A DNA stretch of 64,000 nt, from the NCBI RefSeq assembly GCF_901686465.1, contig NZ_LR594487.1:3237773-3301772 (forward strand). The letters are read 5' to 3'. Below, piece by piece: positions 26,444-34,417 of the stretch. Both the position numbers and the translations under genes were made by a program. Below the pieces are notes generated by a model. The model was not told where the DNA came from. It worked only from the letters and a program-made list of their open reading frames with translations, and searched no databases. The DNA is from Halorubrum sp. DM2 (lineage in GTDB: Archaea > Halobacteriota > Halobacteria > Halobacteriales > Haloferacaceae). The first letter of the stretch is position 1, and the number at the start of each line of letters is the position of its first letter.

Positions 26444-26917
26444 TCAGTCGTCGCCGACGGCGGCGATCGCCTCCCGGCCGAGGTCGACGACGTCGGCGGG
26501 GAGATCGCTCGCCGCGAGTTCCGCCGGGGTGTACCAGCGCCAGCGCTCCGGGTCGACCTCGTCGTCGCCGTCGGGGGCGATCTCGCGGGAGTCGACCCGG
26601 GCGTAGTAGAGGTGATCGACGTGCTGGTGGCCCACGGACCCGTCCTCGTGGACGTTGATGTCGTGGAGCATGAGGTGGGCCGGCTCCGGGAGTCCGCGCG
26701 TGTTCGGGCCCGTTATCGACGACTCCGTCGCGACCAGTTCGGCCGCCAGCCCCGTCTCCTCGCGGACCTCGCGCCGCGCGGCCTCGTGCGGGAGTTCGTC
26801 GCGGTCGACGTGGCCGCCGGGCGGCAGCCGAATGCCGAGCCGCTCGTGTTCGTGAAGGGCGGTCGCCCCGTCGTTGACGATGTACGTCGTCGCCGTGAAG
26901 TGACGCGTCGTCTCCAT
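26444..26917 (-). CDS. Nudix hydrolase
   Basis: A 157-residue Nudix protein. The box is complete around residues 35-57: GGHVDRDELPHEAARREVRE then ETGL, matching G-x5-E-x7-R-E-U-x-E-E-x-G-U. These Glu residues bind Mg2+ to hydrolyse a nucleoside diphosphate linked to another group. The substrate is not predictable. It lies between the large coiled-coil gene and a divergent cupin. Confidence 0.93.
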   Translation of the reverse strand: METTRHFTATTYIVNDGATALHEHERLGIRLPPGGHVDRDELPHEAARREVREETGLAAELVATESSITGPNTRGLPEPAHLMLHDINVHEDGSVGHQHVDHLYYARVDSREIAPDGDDEVDPERWRWYTPAELAASDLPADVVDLGREAIAAVGDD

Positions 26918-27024
26918 ACGTTCGGATCGGGGCAGGCGTCCTTCGCGGTTTCGGCTCGCGGCGACCCGCGGAACCGATTCTGCCGGACGCGAAGACCTTT
27001 CAGACGGCCGGGCGACGGACAGCC

Positions 27025-27531
27025 ATGACTCCCGTCAACGCGGACGACCTGTCGTGGACGACGCCCGACGCCGAGAACGCCAACTGGCGGCGGAAGCAAC
27101 TCGGCGAGGCCGCCGGGGGCGACGCGCTCGGCTGTAGCCTCTACGAGCTCCCGCCCGGGGAACGCTCGTGGCCGTACCACTATCACACCGCCAACGAGGA
27201 GGCGCTGTACGTCCTCGCCGGAGAGGGGACGCTGCGGCTCGACGGGGAGACACACCCGCTCCGCCCGGGCGAGTTCGCCGCGTTCCCGGCCGATGCGTCC
27301 GGTGGCCACCGCGTCGTGAACGACGGCGACGCGACGCTCCGGTATCTCGTCGTCTCGACGATGCGCGAGCCGGAGGTGACGGTGTACCCGGACTCGGAGA
27401 AGTTCGGCGTGTACGTCGGTTCGCCGCCCGGCGGGCGCGGGTCGCGCTCGCTGGAGGGGTACTATCGGGTCGACGACGACGTCGACTACTGGGAGGGCGA
27501 AGCGGGCGGAACGGAGAGAACGAACGAATAG
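27025..27531 (+). CDS. Cupin-domain protein
   Basis: A 168-residue single-domain cupin. The metal-binding motif appears as YHYHTANEEALYVLAG (two His and Glu of motif 1) followed by FPADASGGHRVVN (His of motif 2). The C-terminal ~50 residues (ending around YYRVDDDVDYWEGE) extend beyond the barrel. Such proteins bind sugars or act as isomerases/dioxygenases; no specific reaction is evident. It converges on TFB with a 27-bp gap. Confidence 0.88.
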   Translation: MTPVNADDLSWTTPDAENANWRRKQLGEAAGGDALGCSLYELPPGERSWPYHYHTANEEALYVLAGEGTLRLDGETHPLRPGEFAAFPADASGGHRVVNDGDATLRYLVVSTMREPEVTVYPDSEKFGVYVGSPPGGRGSRSLEGYYRVDDDVDYWEGEAGGTERTNE

Positions 27532-27558
27532 GGACCGACGGCGGTCAGTTCGGCGCGG

Positions 27559-28533
27559 TCAGTTCAGTGCGACCGAGTCCTCGGCTTCGAGGAGCTCGTG
27601 GTACCGGTTTCGGATGGTGACCTCGCTGATGTTCGCGACCTCGCTGACCTCGCTCTGGGTCACCTTCTCGTTGACGAGGAGCGAGGCGGCGTAGACGGCC
27701 GCGGCCGCGAGCCCGACCGGCGACTTGCCGGAGTGGATCCCCTGTTCCTTCGCGGTTTCGAGCAGGCTGCGGGCACGGCGCTCGGCCTCGTCGGAGAGGC
27801 CGAGGTCGGAGGCGAACCGCGGGACGTAGCTCTCGGGGTCGGCGGGCTGGATCTCCAGTTTCAGCTCGCGGACGACGTAGCGGTACGTCCGGGCGATCTC
27901 GTCTTTCTCCACCCGGGAGACGGCCGCGATCTCGTCGAGACTGCGCGGCGTCCCCGCCTGCCGGGCGGCGGCGTACAGCGATGACGTCGAGACGCCCTCG
28001 ATGGAGCGGCCGGGAAGCAGGTCCTCGTCGAGCGCGCGACGGTAGATGACGGAGGCGGTCTCGCGGACGTTGTCCGGGAGGCCGAGCGCGCTCGCCATCC
28101 GGTCGATCTCGCCGAGCGCCTGCTTGAGGTTGCGCTCTTTCGAGTCGCGGGTGCGGAACCGCTCGTTCCACGTCCGCAGCCGCTGCATCTTCTCGCGCTG
28201 GCGGCTGGACAGCGACTTGCCGTAGGCGTCTTTGTCCTGCCAGCCGATGTTCGTCGACAGCCCCTTGTCGTGCATCATGTTCGTCGTCGGGGCCCCGACG
28301 CGCGACTTGTTGTCCTTCTCCTTGGAGTCGAAGGCGCGCCACTCCGGGCCGCGGTCGATCTCGTCTTCCTCGACGACGAGCCCGCAGTCGACGCAGACGG
28401 TCTCGCCGTGCTCCGTGTCGGTCGCTAACTGTCCGCCGCACTCCGGGCACCGAAGCTCCTCCTCCTCGGTTTCCGACTCGGTCTCGCTCTCGTCGACGTG
28501 CTCTGTCGTGTACGTTCGAAGGTTCTCGCTCAT
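27559..28533 (-). CDS. tfb: Transcription initiation factor TFB
   Basis: A 324-residue archaeal TFIIB homologue that bridges TBP and RNA polymerase. The N-terminal zinc ribbon has CPECGG and CVDCG (four Cys, about residues 29-51). The B-finger region reads RGPEWRAFDSKEKD. Two cyclin-like repeats follow (about 120-215 and 220-315), the second with a helix-turn-helix (VTQSEVSEVANISEVTIRNRY) that would read the BRE. Haloarchaea carry many TFB paralogues, so which one this is cannot be told. The start at 28533 was chosen at the first Met before the zinc ribbon. Confidence 0.96.
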   Translation of the reverse strand: MSENLRTYTTEHVDESETESETEEEELRCPECGGQLATDTEHGETVCVDCGLVVEEDEIDRGPEWRAFDSKEKDNKSRVGAPTTNMMHDKGLSTNIGWQDKDAYGKSLSSRQREKMQRLRTWNERFRTRDSKERNLKQALGEIDRMASALGLPDNVRETASVIYRRALDEDLLPGRSIEGVSTSSLYAAARQAGTPRSLDEIAAVSRVEKDEIARTYRYVVRELKLEIQPADPESYVPRFASDLGLSDEAERRARSLLETAKEQGIHSGKSPVGLAAAAVYAASLLVNEKVTQSEVSEVANISEVTIRNRYHELLEAEDSVALN

Positions 28534-28562
28534 TGGTTTGGTACGTGGAGGGAACAACGGAA

Positions 28563-28580
28563 CCGAGAGACGATTCTCGG
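28563..28580 (-). promoter_or_regulatory. Inverted repeat in the tfb 5' leader
   Basis: A perfect 6-bp inverted repeat, CCGAGA-N6-TCTCGG, lies 30-47 bases upstream of the tfb ATG, inside the predicted untranslated leader. It could be an RNA hairpin or a DNA-binding site. Confidence 0.4.
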
Positions 28581-28610
28581 TGTTTTCCTCACCCTTAGGT
28601 AAGTGACCCA

Positions 28611-28620
28611 AATACTTAAA
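28611..28620 (-). promoter_or_regulatory. TATA box of tfb
   Basis: On the minus strand TTTAAGTATT is a good archaeal TATA element. It lies about 78-87 bases from the ATG, so the predicted leader is about 50 bases, which is unusual next to the many leaderless candidates here. The remainder of the 334-bp gap to the next gene (28621-28867) shows only a weak TATAGTCG run near 28754. Confidence 0.5.
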
Positions 28621-28867
28621 TGTTCGTGTGTCTGGCGTCACAGAGACACGGCCGAAAACGGCGTGTAAAACCCTGTAAGATTCGGGATTAGCGATGAGGT
28701 GGACGGAAGAAAATCGAGAGCGGAACTGACGCGTCCCGAGCAGGGGTGTAGTATATAGTCGTTTCGCGGCGTCGTCGCGGTCTCGGCTCGGGTGCCGTCG
28801 CGCTCTCCGCTCCGCTCGCGGTTCCGCGAGGACAACCGCTTTGAGCGTCGCCCGAGCAGTGTGACGC

Positions 28868-30043
28868 ATGAACCGAACGCGGCTCGACGAGACGCTCTCC
28901 GATCTGGACACCGACGGCTACCTGCTCGACGCCTCGCAGGACGACGCCAACCAGCTGTACCTCTCCGGGTTCACCGGTCCCGACCCGTTCCTCACGCTGT
29001 ACGCCGACGGCGAGGTCCACGTCCTCGTCAGCGGGCTGGAGTACGGCCGCGCGAAGGCGGAGGCGACGGCCGACACCGTCGAGCGCCACGCCGACTACGA
29101 CTACGAGTACGGCGGCCGCGAGGCGCGGAACGACATGTACGCCGCGTTCGTCCGCGAGAAGGGCGTCGAGTCCGTCTCGATGCCGCCCCGCGGGCCGGTC
29201 GGCACCGCCGACGCCCTCCGCGAGCGCGGCGTCGACGTGGCGGTCGACACGGACGACCGGCTTCGGGAGGTCCGCGCGGTCAAGACCGACGAGGAGATCG
29301 ACGCGATCCGCGAGGCCCAGACGGCGAACGAGGCGGCGATGCGGGCCGCCGAGGAGCTGATAGCCGGAGCCGACGTGGCGGGCGAGAGCGACGACGCGGA
29401 GGCGGGCGTCCTGCTCCGCGACGGCGAGGCGCTCACGAGCGAACGCGTGACCGAGGAGATCGAGGTGACCCTCCTGCGACACGGCTGCGCGCTCGACGAG
29501 ACGATCGTCGCCGGCGGCGCGCAGGCTGCGGACCCGCACGACCGCGGCTCCGGGCCCCTCCGAGCGAACGAGGCGATCATCGTCGACATTTTCCCGCGCT
29601 CGAAGGCGACGAAGTACAACGCCGACATGACGCGCACGTTCTGCGTCGGCGAGCCGAGCGAGACGCTCCGCGAGTGGTACGACCTCACCGAGCGCGCGCT
29701 GGACGCCGCGCTCGACGCGGTCGAACCCGGCGCGACCGGCGAGGACGTTCACGCCGCCGCCTGCGAGGTGTACGAGGAGGCGGGCGAACCCACCTTCCGA
29801 ACCGACCCCGAGACGGAGACCGGGTTCATCCACTCGACCGGTCACGGCATCGGCCTCGACGTCCACGAGTCGCCGCGGCTCGCGAGCGGTGGGGGGGAGC
29901 TGGAGCCGGGCCACGTGATCACGGTCGAACCGGGCCTCTACGACCCCGCGGTCGGCGGCGTCCGGATCGAGGACCTCGTCGTCGTCACCGAGGACGGGTA
30001 CGAGAACCTCACCGACTACCCGCGGAAGCTGGTCGTCGACTGA
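28868..30043 (+). CDS. M24 family metallopeptidase, Xaa-Pro aminopeptidase-like
   Basis: A 391-residue peptidase with a creatinase N-terminal domain (1-130) and a pita-bread catalytic domain. The five metal ligands are visible: Asp in VDIFPRS, Asp in YNADMTR, His in HSTGHGIGLDVH, Glu in TVEPGLYD and Glu in GVRIEDLV. It should remove an N-terminal residue preceding proline. It is cytoplasmic with normal length. An acidic insertion (GADVAGESDDAEAGV) sits near residue 170. Confidence 0.93.
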   Translation: MNRTRLDETLSDLDTDGYLLDASQDDANQLYLSGFTGPDPFLTLYADGEVHVLVSGLEYGRAKAEATADTVERHADYDYEYGGREARNDMYAAFVREKGVESVSMPPRGPVGTADALRERGVDVAVDTDDRLREVRAVKTDEEIDAIREAQTANEAAMRAAEELIAGADVAGESDDAEAGVLLRDGEALTSERVTEEIEVTLLRHGCALDETIVAGGAQAADPHDRGSGPLRANEAIIVDIFPRSKATKYNADMTRTFCVGEPSETLREWYDLTERALDAALDAVEPGATGEDVHAAACEVYEEAGEPTFRTDPETETGFIHSTGHGIGLDVHESPRLASGGGELEPGHVITVEPGLYDPAVGGVRIEDLVVVTEDGYENLTDYPRKLVVD

Positions 30044-30052
30044 TTCCGGGGG

Positions 30053-30820
30053 TCAGATCGCTCGTGTACCGGCGTCGGTCGCGTCGCGTGCCCCGGGCGC
30101 GGGCTCCCGGCCGCGCTCGTCGCGGAGCCGGAGGAACGCCTCGGCGAGCACGCCGAGGATCACGATGCTGAACGGCATCGAGAGGGTGACGGTAGCGAGC
30201 GTCGGCACGGCGGACGCGGGGCCGAACGCGATCGCGAGCCCCGCCGACAGGACGCTTATCACGACGGTGAACGGGACGATCACGACGAGAAGCAGCCCGA
30301 ACAGGCGGAGCCAGTTGCCGCGGGTGAGCCGCCAGCTGTCGCGCATCGCGGCGACGAAGTTCTCGTCCTCGACGGCGACGAAGACGGTCATGAACAGCAG
30401 GGAGACGTAGACGACGATCCCCGGGATCACGAGCAGGAGCGTGCCGACCATGAGCAGCGCGCTGAAGGCGAGACCGCCGACGGCGAGGTTCGCCACCACC
30501 CAGACCATCCGTCGGGTGAAGAACTCGCGCGGGATCCGGTCGGTCTCGCCCGCGACGAAGGTCCGGACCGCGGCGATCGAGAGCACCGGCAGGAGCAGGA
30601 ACGTCGCGACTGCGAGGGCGACGAGGACCGGGAACGGCCCGTCGATCGCGGGAGCGAGTTCGCCGGCGATCTCGGGCGGGAGCGCCGCGGCGGCGGCGCT
30701 GTTGAACGCGACCTGCCACGCCGTTCCTAAGACGACGGACGCGAGGACCAAGAGCAGGCCGTTCCGATTCGCGACGCGGCGGAGACCGTTCGCTATCGTC
30801 GCACCGATCTGGAGGGACAT
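30053..30820 (-). CDS. Haloarchaeal multi-pass membrane protein (GDPD-type membrane domain-like)
   Basis: A 255-residue protein with about six membrane helices. The loop AMRDSWRLTRGNWLRLFGL, with an amphipathic Arg-rich segment between helices, is typical of the membrane domain seen in glycerophosphodiester-phosphodiesterase-associated proteins and many haloarchaeal proteins of unknown function. The last 30 residues are cytoplasmic and polar. It converges on the peptidase with a 9-bp gap. The function is unknown. Confidence 0.6.
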   Translation of the reverse strand: MSLQIGATIANGLRRVANRNGLLLVLASVVLGTAWQVAFNSAAAAALPPEIAGELAPAIDGPFPVLVALAVATFLLLPVLSIAAVRTFVAGETDRIPREFFTRRMVWVVANLAVGGLAFSALLMVGTLLLVIPGIVVYVSLLFMTVFVAVEDENFVAAMRDSWRLTRGNWLRLFGLLLVVIVPFTVVISVLSAGLAIAFGPASAVPTLATVTLSMPFSIVILGVLAEAFLRLRDERGREPAPGARDATDAGTRAI

Positions 30821-30949
30821 ACGGATCGGCGTTCTCCCGCCCGTCAGGTAAATCTACTGAAACGGCGGACGACGGTCCGAGAGCGCCACCGGAGCTGAAG
30901 CACCGGCCGAGATCGGAACTCGCTTTCCGGGCCGCCAGCAACGTCGAAC

Positions 30950-32134
30950 GTGAACTGGCGGTACGAACACACGGCGCTCGCGCTCTGTACGCTCGCGTTC
31001 ACGGGGACGATGGTGGCGCGGCTGGTCGTCAGCCCGCTCGTCCCGGAGATAACGACGGAGTTCGACGTGACCAACGGGACCGTCGGGCTCGCGCTCAGCG
31101 GGATGTGGCTCACGTACGCGCTGGCGCAGTTCCCCTCCGGCGTCCTCGGCGACCGCTACGGCGAGCGCCGCGTGATCCTCACCGCGGTCGGTGCCACCGC
31201 GGTCGCGTCGGTGCTCCTCGCGGCGTCGCCGTCGATGCTCGCGTTCGCGCTGTTCGCAGCCGTACTCGGGGTTGGAGCGGGACTCCACTACTCGGTCGCG
31301 ACGACGTTCCTCACGCGGCAGTTCGCCGACACCGGCCGCGCCGTCGGCGTCCACGTCGCCGGGGGGCCGCTCGCGGGGCTGGCGGCACCGCCGGCCGCGG
31401 CGCTCGTCGGGTCGCGGTACGGCTGGCGCGTCGGCGTCCTCCTCGGGGCCGCCGTCGCGGTCCCCGTGTTCGTCCTGTTCGCGTGGCGGGTCAGGCCGAC
31501 CGAACCGCTCCGCCCCGACCAGCCGATGGGCGAGCGGTTCGCGCTCGGCCCGCTCGTCGAACTGCTCTCGCGGCCGCGGATACTCTACACGACCGCGCTG
31601 GCGACGATGGGGGCGTTCGCGTGGCAGGCGACCGCCTCCTTCCTCCCGACCTTCTTGGAGGTCGGAACGGAGCTGTCGAGCGCGCTGTCGGCGTTGCTGT
31701 TCTCGGTGTACTTCCTCGTCCACGGCGGCACCCAACCGGTGACCGGATCCGTGTCCGACCGGATCGGCCGCGACGCCACCGCGATGGTGACGATGGCCGC
31801 GGGCGTCGTCGGCTACGGGACCCTCGTCGCGGCCGCAACGTTCGAGTTGGGGCTGCCCGTCGCCGTCGCCGGCGTCGGCTTCGTCGGCCTCGCGATGTCG
31901 TGGGGCGCGCCGGTCCAGTCGCGGTTCATGGACCTGCTGTCCGACGAGGAGCGCGGGGCCGGGTTCGGGCTCGTTCGGACCGCCTACATGGTCACGGGCG
32001 CGTCCGGCAGCGTCGTCGTCGGGAGCATCTCGGACATCGCGGGGTGGTCCGTCGCGTTCGGGCTGCTCGCCTGCGTGATGGCGCTCGGACTGGCGACGCT
32101 GACGGCGAACCGACTGCTGGGGCTGGGGTACTGA
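30950..32134 (+). CDS. MFS transporter
   Basis: A 394-residue carrier with 12 predicted helices. The motif GVLGDRYGERRVIL between helices 2 and 3, and SVSDRIGRDATAMV in the second half, are the duplicated MFS loop motifs (G-x3-D-R-x-G-R-x). It begins with a GTG codon at 30950; no better ATG lies upstream. The substrate is not deducible; the general shape is that of drug or small-anion exporters and nitrate/oxalate-type carriers. Confidence 0.88.
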   Translation: MNWRYEHTALALCTLAFTGTMVARLVVSPLVPEITTEFDVTNGTVGLALSGMWLTYALAQFPSGVLGDRYGERRVILTAVGATAVASVLLAASPSMLAFALFAAVLGVGAGLHYSVATTFLTRQFADTGRAVGVHVAGGPLAGLAAPPAAALVGSRYGWRVGVLLGAAVAVPVFVLFAWRVRPTEPLRPDQPMGERFALGPLVELLSRPRILYTTALATMGAFAWQATASFLPTFLEVGTELSSALSALLFSVYFLVHGGTQPVTGSVSDRIGRDATAMVTMAAGVVGYGTLVAAATFELGLPVAVAGVGFVGLAMSWGAPVQSRFMDLLSDEERGAGFGLVRTAYMVTGASGSVVVGSISDIAGWSVAFGLLACVMALGLATLTANRLLGLGY

Positions 32135-32171
32135 ACCGACGAAAACTCGGGAAGAGAGCGGTCTCGGCGTC

Positions 32172-32408
32172 TCAGAGGCGGTCGTCTTCGAGGCTGCCGG
32201 GGTCCTCTGCGGTGTCGAACATGTTGTTCTCGGCACCGTCGAGCATCTCGTCGCGGCGGTCGTCGTCCACGACGCTCACGTTGTACGCCTCGATGCCGGA
32301 CGCGATGAGGTCTTCGGCGGCCTGCTCCTCCGAGACGAACTCCTGTTCCGCGAGCTGCTGGAACTCCGCGTACACGTCGTCCGAGAGGTTCAGCTCGAAA
32401 GTGGGCAT
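32172..32408 (-). CDS. Small acidic haloarchaeal protein (DUF7120-like)
   Basis: A 78-residue protein beginning MPTFELNLSDDVYAEFQQLA, a beta strand followed by helices, as in ribbon-helix-helix DNA-binding proteins, then an acidic tail (DGAENNMFDTAEDPGS). The likeness to RHH regulators is only architectural. It has a strong TATA box about 25 bases upstream and is probably leaderless. It converges on the MFS gene. Confidence 0.65.
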   Translation of the reverse strand: MPTFELNLSDDVYAEFQQLAEQEFVSEEQAAEDLIASGIEAYNVSVVDDDRRDEMLDGAENNMFDTAEDPGSLEDDRL

Positions 32409-32430
32409 ACCCTCCGTTCCGACCGGACGC

Positions 32431-32438
32431 TTTTAAAT
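32431..32438 (-). promoter_or_regulatory. TATA box of the small acidic protein gene
   Basis: On the minus strand ATTTAAAAG lies 23-30 bases upstream of the ATG at 32408, a textbook haloarchaeal leaderless promoter position. Confidence 0.6.
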
Positions 32439-32539
32439 CGTTCCCTCGTCGCGGTCGGCGACATCGGCGGGTCGACCGCGTCGACGCCCCGAACGTCTTC
32501 GGGGTCAGGAGTACCCGGCGGGAACGGTAACCCCTCGGC

Positions 32540-33175
32540 ATGCCGGGTTTCCCCTCTCCGTTCGGCTCCGACGACGACGGCCTGTTCGACGGCTACGACG
32601 AGTTCGCCCCTGCGAGCGTCCCCCGTCCGGGCGATTTCCTCGACGGCCACGACGTCCTCACGGGCGCGGACCACCTCGCGTTCCACCGGCTCACCCGCGA
32701 CTGCTTTGAGGAGCGGAAGGTGTACGACATGACGTTCGACTACAACCTCGCGCGGCTGAACCTCGACACCCGCCACGAGGACGCCGGGTTCCGCTACGCC
32801 GTCGAGCGGAGCGACGCGCCGGACGCGACGGACTCCGTCGCGATCGAGGACGCCGCCGTCGACGCCGACCGCGTCCTCCGCGCGGAGTTCACGCCGACGA
32901 CGGCGTTCTGCCCCCAGACGCACACGCTGACTATCGGCGCGTTCCGCGCGTGGAACGGGCTCGCGGACCGCCACGAGTACGACCTCGTCCGGGTCCGCGC
33001 GGCCCCGATGCACAACCAGAGCGAGGCGGTGAACGACCGGCTCGCGGAGTTGGAGACGAGCTACCTCGAAACGGGCGACGTGGAGGCGGACGACGGCCCC
33101 GGAGTCGGAGCGCCGGCGGCGGGCGGAGCGACCGAGACGGAGACGCGGGAGCGCTCGACCGACGCGCCGTTCTGA
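32540..33175 (+). CDS. Conserved haloarchaeal protein, unknown (weak MIP18/DUF59-like hint)
   Basis: A 211-residue cytoplasmic protein. The middle (about residues 105-145) reads EFTPTTAFCPQTHTLTIGAF, where a Cys-Pro follows a hydrophobic strand. This weakly recalls the SPxCP/Cys region of MIP18/PaaD-like (DUF59) proteins used in Fe-S or metal-centre assembly. That resemblance is a guess. A second Cys sits in TRDCFEERKVYD. The last 45 residues are acidic and end DAPF. It converges on the four-repeat DUF2249 gene with a 16-bp gap, and the two may be functionally associated. Confidence 0.55.
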   Translation: MPGFPSPFGSDDDGLFDGYDEFAPASVPRPGDFLDGHDVLTGADHLAFHRLTRDCFEERKVYDMTFDYNLARLNLDTRHEDAGFRYAVERSDAPDATDSVAIEDAAVDADRVLRAEFTPTTAFCPQTHTLTIGAFRAWNGLADRHEYDLVRVRAAPMHNQSEAVNDRLAELETSYLETGDVEADDGPGVGAPAAGGATETETRERSTDAPF

Positions 33176-33205
33176 GTCGGGATCAGTCCGGTCAGAACGG
33201 GGCGC
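33164..33205. terminator. Inverted repeat spanning the stop codons of two convergent genes
   Basis: GCGCCGTTCTGA (33164-33175) pairs with TCAGAACGGGGCGC (33192-33205), apart from two unpaired bases, across a 16-base loop. Each arm contains one gene's stop codon, so it is placed to end transcription from both directions. It has no poly-T tract, so the terminator role is inferred from position and symmetry. Confidence 0.5.
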
Positions 33206-34295
33206 TCGTCCCCTCCGTCGCGCCGTGGTCGTGATTCTCGGCGTCGGCCGCGCGTTTCCCGATCAACACACGGAACTCGCCCGGCTCCTGACGGCGGTAC
33301 TCCCAGTGGAACTCCGGCCCGGCCTCGGCCTCGAACTGGTGGTACAGCGGCTTCGGGTCGTGGTCGTTCACGAGGACGAACCCGTCCCCGTCGTCGAGGG
33401 CCGCGTACGCGTCGAATATCTCCTCGTGGCGCTGGGCCGGCGGCAGGTCGCGCACGTCGAGTTCCCGCGTGACCGCGGGCGACCCGTCGCTCGCTGTCGT
33501 CGCCTCGTTCTCCGACGCGGTTTCTGCGTCGTCGATCTCCGAGTCCGCGGCCTCGGACGTCGCCTCCGCCGACGCCGAGCCCTCGGTCTTCGTGATCCGG
33601 ACGCGACACCGGCCGGGTTCCTGCTCGACCACCTCCCACCGGAAGGCGTCGCCGTAGCGCTCGCGGAACTCCCCGTGGAGCGGCCGCGGCTCGTGGGGGG
33701 CGATCAGCTCCATCGTCTCGCCGTCGGGGATCATCCGGTACCGGTGGTGGATCGTCTCGTGGCGGTCCGCCTTCGGGATCTCGCGGACGTCGAACCGCGT
33801 GAACGCCTCGGACTCGGCGGCCGTCGCCTCGTCGGTCTTCTCGATCGCGACCCGCCACTCGCCCGCCCCGCGGCTCGCGTACTCCCACCCGACGACGTCG
33901 CCGTACGTGGACCGCAGTTCGTAGTACAGCGGCTTCGGGTCGTGGTCGTTCACGAGGACGAACCCCTCGTCCGGTTCGAGGCGGTCGAACGCCTCCACCA
34001 AGGCCGCGTGTCGCCGCCGCGGCGGCAGGTCGCGCACGTCGGCCGTCCCCGACGCCGGGCCGTCGAGTTCGCCGCGGTCGACCGCGCGGACCTCGCGGGG
34101 CCCCGCGTCGCCGCCGTCGTGTTCCCACTCCACGTCGCGGCCGCGGTCGATCTGGTACCGGATCAGGTGGACGTCGACGTCGCGGTCGGCGGCGATCAGG
34201 AGCTCTTCGCCCGGCTCGACCCCGTCGAGCGCGTCGCGGATTCGGTCTCGGTACTCGTCGTCCGGCCGGTCTCGGAGGTCGATATCGGTAGTCAT
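33192..34295 (-). CDS. Four-repeat DUF2249 protein
   Basis: A 367-residue cytoplasmic protein made of four DUF2249 units joined by acidic linkers. Repeats 2 and 4 (about residues 86-155 and 278-350) are near-complete: DVRDLPP then RH, then GFVLVNDHDPKPLY, then WEY and RV(A/L)I. Repeat 3 (about 168-235) has the variant APHEPRPLHGEF. Repeat 1 (5-75) is degenerate and lacks the HDP core (IAADRDVDVHLIRY). DUF2249 proteins are often encoded near nitrogen-oxide and hemerythrin genes and are thought to bind a redox or metal ligand, unproven. A palindrome shared with nosZ lies 44 bases upstream. Confidence 0.85.
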   Translation of the reverse strand: MTTDIDLRDRPDDEYRDRIRDALDGVEPGEELLIAADRDVDVHLIRYQIDRGRDVEWEHDGGDAGPREVRAVDRGELDGPASGTADVRDLPPRRRHAALVEAFDRLEPDEGFVLVNDHDPKPLYYELRSTYGDVVGWEYASRGAGEWRVAIEKTDEATAAESEAFTRFDVREIPKADRHETIHHRYRMIPDGETMELIAPHEPRPLHGEFRERYGDAFRWEVVEQEPGRCRVRITKTEGSASAEATSEAADSEIDDAETASENEATTASDGSPAVTRELDVRDLPPAQRHEEIFDAYAALDDGDGFVLVNDHDPKPLYHQFEAEAGPEFHWEYRRQEPGEFRVLIGKRAADAENHDHGATEGTSAPF

Positions 34296-34338
34296 CTCTC
34301 GGATCGGGGACGCTCCCGTACGGGGATGGTCTCTCGCC

Positions 34339-34350
34339 CGAATGTGTTCG
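34339..34350 (-). promoter_or_regulatory. CGAA-N4-TTCG palindrome upstream of the DUF2249 repeat gene
   Basis: The 12-mer CGAATGTGTTCG lies 44-55 bases upstream of the ATG at 34295. It matches the sequence before nosZ (CGAACGTGTTCG) at 11 of 12 positions, and is flanked by C and G, extending the arms to CCGAA/TTCGG. It is a candidate activator site at about -45 to -50 if transcription begins close to the ATG. Confidence 0.5.
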
Positions 34351-34417
34351 GCTCGCCGGTCGCTGCCGCGGGAGTTCCGACAGACAGTCGGCGGTTACCA
34401 TCCCGCGGACCGACCGC

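Noticed and set aside
28638-28835. 65-codon minus-strand frame between tfb and the M24 peptidase
   Set aside because: It has no recognisable motif and lies upstream of the tfb TATA box in mixed-composition DNA; treated as non-coding.
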